This document shows, in pieces, positions 32,573 through 38,859 of a stretch of 38,859 bases of DNA. How positions within the stretch are numbered: the stretch's first letter is position 1; every line of letters starts with the position of its first letter. The notes under the pieces were generated by a model, which had not been told where the DNA came from, did not search any database, and was given only the letters and a program-made list of their open reading frames with translations. Source of the stretch: an uncultured Bacilli bacterium. Its GTDB lineage: Bacteria; Bacillota_I; Bacilli_A; RF39; UBA660. The position numbers were made by a program, and so were the translations under genes. The DNA lies in contig CAKOHL010000001.1 of the NCBI GenBank assembly GCA_934085635.1, forward strand, positions 1 through 38,859, given 5' to 3'.

Positions 32573-33795
32573 TAATAGTAAATAAAAATTTAAAAGTTAT
32601 AAGTGATGCTGAAAAGAAACTTAAAAATGTTTTTGAGGATATTGATAGGCAAGAATTAATTAATAGTAAAAAAGTTATTGATGCTTTTCATAAGTTTAAG
32701 TTAAATGAAACTGATTTTTCTGGCACTACTGGATATGGATATAATGACATTGGTAGAGATAAAATTGAAGGAATCTTCAGTGAAATATTTAGATGTGAAG
32801 ATACTTTAGTTAGGAGAGAATTTGTAAGTGGTAGTCACGCTTTAAGTATTAGTTTAAGCGCCCTTTTAAGACCAGGAGACACATTTTTAAGTGTAAGTGG
32901 ATTACCTTATGATACAATGCACGAAGTAATTGGTATTACAAAAAACTCAAGTTCTCTTAAAAGTTATAATATTAATTATAAACAGATTGATTTAATAGAT
33001 AATGACTTTGACTATGAAAAGATTAAAGGTAGTTTAGATGGAATTAAACTTGTTTATATTCAAAGAAGTAAAGGTTACTCTTTAAGAAAAAGTTTAACTA
33101 TTGATAAAGTTACTAAAGTTATTAAACTTGTTAAGAGTATTAATCCTGAAATTATAATATTTGTAGACAATTGCTATACTGAATTTGTTGAGAACTGCTT
33201 CCCTACTGAAGTTGGAGCAGATGTTATGGTGGGTTCACTTATTAAGAATCTTGGCGGGGGTGTGTGCACTCACGGAGCATATGTTGCAGGTAAAAGAAAG
33301 TACATTAATTTAGTTAGTGAAAGACTTTATTTACCTGGAGAAGGAAAAGAAGTTGGACCTAGTTTAGATTCTAATAGAATGTTTTTAATGGGACTTTACT
33401 TAGCACCAAGGGCTGTTAGTTCTAGTCTTAAAACATCAGCTTTATATAGTAAAATTTTAGAAGATAAAGGTTACGAAGTTAGTCCTAGATATAATGAAGA
33501 AAGATGTGATATCGTTTTAACAGTATATTTAAAGAATGAAGAAAATCTTATTAATTTTGCAAAATGTGTTCAAGAGATGGGTCCTGTTAACTCGTTTTAC
33601 ACACCTGTTGTAAGTGATATGCCTGGTTATAAAGATAAAATTATAATGGCTAGTCCAGCATTTACTACTGGTTCTAGTATCGAACTATCAGCTGATGCAC
33701 CACTTAGAGAACCTTATGCTTTATTTGTTCAAGGTGGGCTTACTTATAGTTATTCTAAATTAGTACTCCTTAATATACTAGATAATTTAAAATAA
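32569..33795 (+). CDS. YnbB-like PLP-dependent lyase (methionine gamma-lyase-related)
   Basis: A 408-residue fold-type I PLP enzyme of the YnbB/'aluminum resistance protein' family. Signature parts: TTGYGYNDIGRDKIEGIFSE near the N-terminus, FVSGSHALSISLSALLRPGD, VDNCYTEFVE, and the PLP lysine in GSLIKNLGGGVCTHGAYVAG. The C-terminus reads AFTTGSSIELSADAPLREPY and FVQGGLTYSY, also typical. The family is related to cystathionine/methionine gamma-lyases; the real substrate is unknown. It overlaps the SDR gene by 4 bp and ends at a shared hairpin. Confidence 0.9.
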   Translation: MIIVNKNLKVISDAEKKLKNVFEDIDRQELINSKKVIDAFHKFKLNETDFSGTTGYGYNDIGRDKIEGIFSEIFRCEDTLVRREFVSGSHALSISLSALLRPGDTFLSVSGLPYDTMHEVIGITKNSSSLKSYNINYKQIDLIDNDFDYEKIKGSLDGIKLVYIQRSKGYSLRKSLTIDKVTKVIKLVKSINPEIIIFVDNCYTEFVENCFPTEVGADVMVGSLIKNLGGGVCTHGAYVAGKRKYINLVSERLYLPGEGKEVGPSLDSNRMFLMGLYLAPRAVSSSLKTSALYSKILEDKGYEVSPRYNEERCDIVLTVYLKNEENLINFAKCVQEMGPVNSFYTPVVSDMPGYKDKIIMASPAFTTGSSIELSADAPLREPYALFVQGGLTYSYSKLVLLNILDNLK

Positions 33796-33821
33796 AAAAG
33801 TGCAATTAATTGCACATTTTT
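33794..33821. terminator. Bidirectional terminator between the YnbB-like gene and nusG
   Basis: A 16-bp perfect palindrome (33800-33815, six pairs with a TTAA loop) has an A-run before and a T-run after, so it can end both convergent transcripts. Confidence 0.8.
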
Positions 33822-34359
33822 AACATTTACTAATTTGAACTAAGTCTACTTCTACTGGTGTTTCTTGTCCGAATAAGTCTATTAATACATTTAGCTTTTC
33901 ATTTTCAAGATCAATACTTTGTACTTTACCAAACATTCCATTAAATGGACCATCAACGATTTTAACTGAATCCCCTTCATTTAAGTCAGTTTCTATATCT
34001 AGTCTACTTATACCTTCACTAGCAAGTATCTTATCTATTTCTTGAGGAGATAAAGGAATTGGTTTAGCACCTTTACCACTTGAACCTATGAATCCAGTTA
34101 CTCCTGGAGTATTTCTAACTGCATACCAAGCTTCATCGCTCATTATCATTTCAACTAGAACATATCCTGGAAACATTTTCTTTGTTTTTTCTTTTTTAAC
34201 CCCATCTTTAATTTCTACTTCTTTTGTTTCAGGTACTATTACTCTAAAAATATTATTTTCCATTCCCATAGAATCTTTTCTCATAAGAAGGTTTTCTTTA
34301 ACTTTACTTTCATGTCCTGAATAAGTATTAACTACATACCATAATTTTTGATTATCCAT
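33820..34359 (-). CDS. nusG: Transcription termination/antitermination factor NusG
   Basis: A 179-residue NusG. The NGN domain (1-115) has WYVVNTYSGHESKVKENLL and KMFPGYVLVEM; the KOW domain (125-179) has EGDSVKIVDGPFNGMFGKV. It binds RNA polymerase and modulates pausing and termination. The secE-nusG pair is universal; secE ends 1 bp before this start. Confidence 0.97.
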   Translation of the reverse strand: MDNQKLWYVVNTYSGHESKVKENLLMRKDSMGMENNIFRVIVPETKEVEIKDGVKKEKTKKMFPGYVLVEMIMSDEAWYAVRNTPGVTGFIGSSGKGAKPIPLSPQEIDKILASEGISRLDIETDLNEGDSVKIVDGPFNGMFGKVQSIDLENEKLNVLIDLFGQETPVEVDLVQISKC

Positions 34360-34360
34360 A

Positions 34361-34540
34361 TTAACCCACTAATCCTTTCAAGAAAGTAAATAATACATCT
34401 AGTAGATAGAAATATAATCCAAAGAATACCATTAAAGTTAAAACCATTACAGAATATTTAGCCATATCTTTTCCACTAGGCCACCTTACCATTTTTCTTT
34501 CTTTTTCAACACCTTTAAAAAATGCTTTTATTTTACTCAT
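34361..34540 (-). CDS. secE: Preprotein translocase subunit SecE
   Basis: A 59-residue single-span SecE: an amphipathic helix (FFKGVEKERKMVRWPSGKDM) and one membrane helix (YSVMVLTLMVFFGLYFYLL). It clamps SecY in the translocon. ATG 34540 has GGAGGAG at ideal spacing; the earlier ATG at 34552 overlaps that site. Confidence 0.95.
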   Translation of the reverse strand: MSKIKAFFKGVEKERKMVRWPSGKDMAKYSVMVLTLMVFFGLYFYLLDVLFTFLKGLVG

Positions 34541-34560
34541 AAACTCCTCCATTTTGTTTT

Positions 34561-34583
34561 ATAAAAAAAACACTTTCGTGCTT
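34561..34583 (-). terminator. Short terminator-like hairpin ahead of secE
   Basis: Six-bp stem (34568-34573 with 34578-34583) with a GAAA tetraloop and eight T on the minus strand. It would end thiI transcripts, but lies downstream of the secE promoter. A-/T-rich arms at 34563-34574 and 34630-34640 could also pair around the promoter. Confidence 0.6.
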
Positions 34584-34592
34584 CGTAATTCA

Positions 34593-34621
34593 AATATACT
34601 ACAAAAAGTAATAAATTTCAA
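34593..34621 (-). promoter_or_regulatory. Promoter of secE-nusG
   Basis: -35 TTGAAA (34616-34621), 17-bp spacer, -10 TATATT (34593-34598). Confidence 0.7.
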
Positions 34622-34642
34622 GTATTTTTAGTGTTTTTTTCT

Positions 34643-35812
34643 TTAAAGTAAGTCACTAGTCGTGTCTTTTTCATCTAAGTCTATTACTAATATATTTTTA
34701 ATAGCTTCATCAAGTAATTCCATATCAAGTTTTTCTTCTTCCTTTTTTGCAACATCAAGACTTGGATTTATTACTGGATGAGTTGGTACAAATACAGTAC
34801 AACAATCAATATATGGAAGTATACTTATTTCATAACTACCTATTTTTCTTGCAATATTCATTATTTCTAGTTTATCAAAACTTGCAAGAGGTCTTATTAT
34901 TGGATAATTTGTTACATCATTTACTACTCTCATACTTGTTAGTGTTTGACTTGCTACCTGACCGATGCTTTCTCCATTAACTATTGCAGTTAAATTTCTT
35001 CTTTTAGCTACTCTTTCAGCAATTCTATACATTTGTCTTCTCATTAAGGTAATCATATAATCACCTTTCATATTTGTATAAATACTTTCTTGAATCTTAG
35101 TAAAAGGTACAACTAAAAGTTTACCAGTATTGCCATATCCTTTAAGAATCTTAGCAAGACTTATTACTTTTTCTCTTGCTTCTAAACTAGTATGAGGTAA
35201 ACTTTCAAAATATATAAAATCTAACTTAACTCCTCTTTTCATTGTTTCGAATCCTGCAACAACTGAGTCAATTCCACCACTTAGCATAAGAAGTGCTTTT
35301 CCTAAAGTACCAACTGGATAACCACCTAGTGCTTTAATACCGTTTTTATAAATGTAAACTCCTTCACGTCTAATCTCTATATTAATAAGTACTTCTGGAT
35401 TATGTACATCTACTTTTAAGCCTTTAACATTCTTTAGTAAGAATCCACCTACGTTTCTTGATAATTCCATACTATTAATTGGATAAGACTTATCACTTCT
35501 ATTAGTCTCTACTTTAAATGTTTTATCTTCTTCTAATAAAGATGCAGATATTTCACATATATTTTCAAATTCTTTATTCTCTGTAAATATACATTTTACT
35601 ACTTCGTGAATTCCAAATACATTAGTTAACCTATTAATAGCCTCATCTACTTCACTTACATATACAAACATTCTATAATAGTCCTTTTTAATAACTGGCT
35701 TTAAGTCACTTAATATATGAAGTATATTTTTTTCTAAAGTATTTATGAAGAAATTTCTATTATCTTTTTTAGTAGTTAATTCTGCATATTTTATCATTAT
35801 TACTTCTGTCAT
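34643..35812 (-). CDS. thiI: tRNA 4-thiouridine synthetase ThiI
   Basis: A 389-residue ThiI that adenylates U8 of tRNA and transfers sulfur. N-terminal ferredoxin-like and THUMP domains (1-165, IKYAELTTKKDNRNFF), then a PP-loop ATPase (SGGIDS near 180, with GESIGQVASQTL and NYPIIRPLASFDKLEI). There is no C-terminal rhodanese domain, as in Bacillus, so sulfur comes from a dedicated desulfurase; the iscS gene starts just upstream (stop 2 bp before this start). Confidence 0.95.
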   Translation of the reverse strand: MTEVIMIKYAELTTKKDNRNFFINTLEKNILHILSDLKPVIKKDYYRMFVYVSEVDEAINRLTNVFGIHEVVKCIFTENKEFENICEISASLLEEDKTFKVETNRSDKSYPINSMELSRNVGGFLLKNVKGLKVDVHNPEVLINIEIRREGVYIYKNGIKALGGYPVGTLGKALLMLSGGIDSVVAGFETMKRGVKLDFIYFESLPHTSLEAREKVISLAKILKGYGNTGKLLVVPFTKIQESIYTNMKGDYMITLMRRQMYRIAERVAKRRNLTAIVNGESIGQVASQTLTSMRVVNDVTNYPIIRPLASFDKLEIMNIARKIGSYEISILPYIDCCTVFVPTHPVINPSLDVAKKEEEKLDMELLDEAIKNILVIDLDEKDTTSDLL

Positions 35813-35814
35813 AT

Positions 35815-36939
35815 TTACTCCTTTAATAGTAGTTCATTATATGTTTTATGAAAAGCTACTATAAATTCTTCTATTTCTTTTTTAGTTGTTAAATGGCTTA
35901 TACTTATTCTTATACTTGTTGTATTTATGCTTTTATCACTAGTTATATATTTTAGTATTGAACTAGGTTCATTACTCGAACAAGCTGTTGTAGTACTTAT
36001 ATAAACTCCATATTTTTCTATTGCTCTTACGAATGTTTCACTTTTTATTTTAATTAAACTTAAGTTAAATATTTGAGGCACACATAAGTTATTAGAATTT
36101 ATATGTACAGGTAAATCTTTTAAACCGTTATAAACCATCTCATTAAGACTTTCTACTACTTTTATGTTTGCTGGTAAGTTTTCTGTAATAATTCTTACTG
36201 CCTTAGCAAAACTTACTATTAATGGAAGAGCTGGCGTTCCTCCTCTATAAGGGCAATTTTCTGTAAGACCATATATAAGTGGTTCAATTTCAAGATTATT
36301 TCTTTTATATAAAAGTCCTATTCCTTTAGGTGCATATATTTTATGGGAACTCATACTAGCTAAATCTACATCACTTAAATTAATATTAATTTTACCAAGT
36401 GCTTGTGTCATATCACTATGAAATATTACTTTAGGATTTTTTTTATTAATTATTTGTCTTATTGTTTTAAGAGGCGCTTTTAATCCTACTTCACTATTTA
36501 CAGCACATACACTTACTAATATTGTATCTTCTCTTATTAGACTTTCTAATTCTTTTAAATCAATACTTCCATCACTCTTAAGTGATACATAACTTATTTC
36601 AAATCCCTTAGTACTTAAAAATTCCATTGTTTCAGTAACACTTTTATGTTCATAATGAGTTGTTATAATGTGTTTACCACGATTACTATATTTAAATGCT
36701 ACACCTTTTATTGCAGTGCTATTGCTCTCACTACTCCCACTTGTATAAATAAGTTCATTAAATTTACATCCTAAACACTCAGCTATTTGCTTACTTGCCT
36801 TTAGCATTAATTCTTTACTCTTTACACCTAAATTATGTATTGAGTTAGCATTTCCTATATATTCAGTTGTTGTCTTTACGTATGAATCTAATACCTCAGG
36901 AAGTACTGGTGTTGTAGCACTATAGTCCAAATATATCAT
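35815..36939 (-). CDS. iscS: Cysteine desulfurase (NifZ/IscS-like), partner of ThiI
   Basis: A 374-residue PLP enzyme that takes sulfur from cysteine. Seen: YLDYSATTPV at the N-terminus, YTSGSSESNSTAIKG, HYEHKSV, HSDMTQALGKI, PLP lysine in SSHKIYAPKGIG, and the catalytic Cys loop TTTACSSNEPSSIL. The short active-site loop and the position beside thiI match NifZ of B. subtilis, which feeds 4-thiouridine synthesis. Middle gene of rnj-iscS-thiI. Confidence 0.93.
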   Translation of the reverse strand: MIYLDYSATTPVLPEVLDSYVKTTTEYIGNANSIHNLGVKSKELMLKASKQIAECLGCKFNELIYTSGSSESNSTAIKGVAFKYSNRGKHIITTHYEHKSVTETMEFLSTKGFEISYVSLKSDGSIDLKELESLIREDTILVSVCAVNSEVGLKAPLKTIRQIINKKNPKVIFHSDMTQALGKININLSDVDLASMSSHKIYAPKGIGLLYKRNNLEIEPLIYGLTENCPYRGGTPALPLIVSFAKAVRIITENLPANIKVVESLNEMVYNGLKDLPVHINSNNLCVPQIFNLSLIKIKSETFVRAIEKYGVYISTTTACSSNEPSSILKYITSDKSINTTSIRISISHLTTKKEIEEFIVAFHKTYNELLLKE

Positions 36940-36946
36940 ATTCCAC

Positions 36947-38596
36947 CTACATTTCTTGAATAACAGTTAATATTACTGGTTTACTTTCAGTTAATTTATA
37001 TAAGTAAGAACCAACATCATCTCTAATGTCATTTCTAATTTTAGAATAATCAGCATATTTTCCATTATGTGTATTATTTTTAATAATTTCTAAACTTTTC
37101 TTTTTAATTTCTTCTATTACATCTAAGTTATCTTTAGCAAATATAAATCCTCTTGATAATACTTCTGGTCCATTAATTATTTGTTTAGTCTTTTTATCAA
37201 CCGTTGCACTTATTAATATTAATCCATTATTACCAAGCATTTCTCTATCTTTTAAAACTAGTTCTCCTACATCACTAGAGCTTTTACCATCTATTAAAAT
37301 ATCATCTACTTTAATATGTTCACCTTTATCCACAAATGTACCATCTTCTATATATACTACATCTCCATTTTCTTTAAGGAATATATTTTCATTTGGTATT
37401 CCAACTAAACTAGCTAGTTTAGCATTAGCAACCTGATAACGATATTCCCCTTTTATAGGCATATAATATTTAGGATTAAATATTTTAACCATTAGCATTA
37501 AATCTTGACTAGAAGCGTGAAGACGTACATTTTTATTTTTTGGTACATCAAATATATTAATCCCGTGAATAGCTATTTCATTTTTAATTTTTACACTTGT
37601 AAGTTCTTGTGCTTCATATGATGGATCAGCAAAACATATTGAATCATTTACTTCTAGTGACACATATTTATCATATCCATTTACTATTCTTGATAAATTA
37701 TAGTATGGAGCTTCTCTATCATTACTCACTAGTATTACAGTATTTTTTTCTTTTAAATCTTTTAAGTCACCAATCATTCCATTTGGAACATCTAGGTATC
37801 CTTCACGAATTGCCATTTCTATAATAGTTTGTAAGTATTTACCCATTACTACTACTTTTCTATCAGTACCCTTTACTGCATCAAATATATTTTGTATAGT
37901 AAGTAAATGAAGTGGAAGTATACTAAATATTAATCTTCCTTCACTCTTTTCTACAGCATTTTTAAAGTACTTGTCAAGTTTATGATTAGGACTTGTAAAT
38001 CCAGTCTTTTCACTAAATACACTTTCTTGCATTAATAAAAGTACCCCTTGTTTACCAATATAAGCAAGTTTACCTAAATCCATATCATAAGCACCTTTCA
38101 TAGTTGAATCAATTACATAATCTCCCATATACACTATTGCACCATCTGGTGTGTTTATACTAAAACCTACACTTTCAGGAACACTATGACTCACACTAAA
38201 AGGAAATACACTAAATTCTTTAAAGTCTATCTTTCTATGAGGTTTTATAATATGTAAGTTTCTAATACTTATCTCAGCTTCTTTTGCTTCTATTTCAAGT
38301 ATTTTAGATGTATAATTTGTTGCAAATATATGAATCTCTGGTATTTGTTTTAAAAGGTCAGTAACTGCTCCCATATTTTCATAATGTGCGTGACTTATAA
38401 ACAAACCTACTATTCTTTTTTTATTTTGAAGTAAATACTCGAAATCAGGTATAACATAGTCTACTCCAAGCATCTTTTCACTTGCATATTTAAGTCCTGC
38501 ATCAAATAATAATATTCTATTATTGATTTCTATTACATATAAATTTTTACCATTTTCATTTAATCCCCCAAGACTAAATACTCTTATTTTATTCAT
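36947..38596 (-). CDS. RNase J-family protein with degenerate active site
   Basis: A 549-residue protein with the full RNase J layout: metallo-beta-lactamase core (1-210, 345-430), beta-CASP domain (210-345) and a C-terminal domain (about 450-549). The motifs are damaged: HxHxDH reads HAHYEN (69-74), the TGSQGEP motif reads VSNDREAP, GHxxxE reads HASSQDL, and the last His motif PxHGEYR reads PIKGEYR. The SHSVPESVGF and YMGDYVID motifs are kept. It probably resembles RNase J2, which is weak or inactive alone and partners RNase J1; J1 is not in this window. It starts a three-gene operon. Ribosome binding site AAGGAGTGAT. Confidence 0.85.
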   Translation of the reverse strand: MNKIRVFSLGGLNENGKNLYVIEINNRILLFDAGLKYASEKMLGVDYVIPDFEYLLQNKKRIVGLFISHAHYENMGAVTDLLKQIPEIHIFATNYTSKILEIEAKEAEISIRNLHIIKPHRKIDFKEFSVFPFSVSHSVPESVGFSINTPDGAIVYMGDYVIDSTMKGAYDMDLGKLAYIGKQGVLLLMQESVFSEKTGFTSPNHKLDKYFKNAVEKSEGRLIFSILPLHLLTIQNIFDAVKGTDRKVVVMGKYLQTIIEMAIREGYLDVPNGMIGDLKDLKEKNTVILVSNDREAPYYNLSRIVNGYDKYVSLEVNDSICFADPSYEAQELTSVKIKNEIAIHGINIFDVPKNKNVRLHASSQDLMLMVKIFNPKYYMPIKGEYRYQVANAKLASLVGIPNENIFLKENGDVVYIEDGTFVDKGEHIKVDDILIDGKSSSDVGELVLKDREMLGNNGLILISATVDKKTKQIINGPEVLSRGFIFAKDNLDVIEEIKKKSLEIIKNNTHNGKYADYSKIRNDIRDDVGSYLYKLTESKPVILTVIQEM

Positions 38597-38654
38597 AAGT
38601 TATCACTCCTTTTCATAATATATAAATTAAAATAATAGTTCAAATGACTACATA

Positions 38655-38683
38655 AATATACCACAAATTAGTGTTTTAGTCAA
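38655..38683 (-). promoter_or_regulatory. Promoter of rnj-iscS-thiI
   Basis: -35 TTGACT (38678-38683), 17-bp spacer, -10 TATATT (38655-38660); leader about 52 nt. Confidence 0.75.
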
Positions 38684-38697
38684 TTGTTAGTGTAACC

Positions 38698-38722
38698 AAA
38701 AAGAGCAAAATTAACTTTGCTC
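38698..38722 (-). terminator. Terminator of the gene at the right edge
   Basis: A 7-bp stem GAGCAAA/TTTGCTC (38703-38709 with 38716-38722) is followed by TTTTTGG on the minus strand. The stop codon of the partial gene is in the loop. Confidence 0.8.
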
Positions 38723-38859
38723 CCTATTTTTTATACAAGTAAATTCTATATTATATTTTTTAAAGATTAATACTTTTTTAACACTTATATCAGCTGCACA
38801 TATTTTATCATCTAGTTTTATTTCTTTTAAGTATCCTTTACTTTCTAACTCTTCACTAG
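38711..38859 (-). CDS. 3' end of an unidentified gene (partial)
   Basis: An open minus-strand frame enters from the right edge and ends at TAA 38711-38713. About 48 residues are seen: SEELESKGYLKEIKLDDKIC, then AADISVKKVLIFKKYNIEFT, then CIKNREQS. Two Cys and the SKGYLKEI start of this segment recall the C-terminal ends of small pilin-like proteins, but too little is visible to assign a family. The terminator hairpin overlaps its last codons. Confidence 0.6.
   Translation of the reverse strand, partial: SEELESKGYLKEIKLDDKICAADISVKKVLIFKKYNIEFTCIKNREQS

Noticed and set aside
34747..37824. Plus-strand Leu/His-rich frames opposite thiI and the RNase J gene
   Set aside because: Typical antisense artefacts of AT-rich genes; no promoter or ribosome binding site seen.

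Overview
The window is AT-rich (GC near 30%) bacterial chromosome with a Bacillota/Firmicutes gene set. The order comN-secDF-rel-dtd, the gerM-gerE-spoIIIAH-efp cluster, ylbE-ylbD, and nifZ(iscS)-thiI all recall Bacillus. Low GC, tight packing, short leaders and many T-tract hairpins suggest an uncultured, reduced Bacilli lineage (Erysipelotrichales/RF39-like), but the exact taxon is an inference. TGA is a stop and TGG encodes Trp, so this is not the Mycoplasma code. Most genes lie on the minus strand.

Layout. 1-1361: the 5' part of a secreted Ser/Thr-rich surface protein, cut by the window edge. 1452-6584: minus-strand operon comN-secDF-rel-dtd ending in a hairpin. 6585-10280: an accessory block next to comEC, holding a DUF1016/YhcG nuclease, a fragment of a second YhcG copy, a broken duplicate of the comEC 3' end, and a 571-aa protein I cannot name. 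10281-16128: comEC, comEA and dnaE. 16140-16776: a single type IV pilin-like gene with its own promoter and terminator. 16809-19346: ylbE, ylbD, radC, a SPOR-like membrane protein, rpmF and yceD. 19413-25063: tmcAL, a cation-diffusion transporter, polA and a metallophosphoesterase. 25067-26425: a secreted NlpC/P60-like wall hydrolase. 26513-28869: a compact bacteriocin cassette, with a C39-peptidase ABC exporter followed by two previously uncalled small genes for double-glycine peptides. 29014-29182: tRNA-Arg(UCU). 29180-31699: gerM, gerE, spoIIIAH, efp, rpmG. 31786-33795: a plus-strand pair, an SDR and a YnbB-like PLP enzyme. 33820-34540: secE-nusG. 34643-38596: rnj-iscS-thiI. 38711-38859: the 3' end of an unidentified gene.

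Points most worth attention: (1) the two-peptide bacteriocin, where both mature peptides carry a GxxxG motif and both leaders are only 12 residues; (2) ribosomal protein L32 with a nine-residue N-terminal extension like the Prp-cleaved prosequence known on L27; (3) duplication of the comEC 3' end flanking an unknown gene; (4) a Rel enzyme whose hydrolase catalytic residues are missing; (5) an RNase J homologue that has lost several metal ligands; (6) efp directly next to spoIIIAH without spoIIIAA-AG between them.
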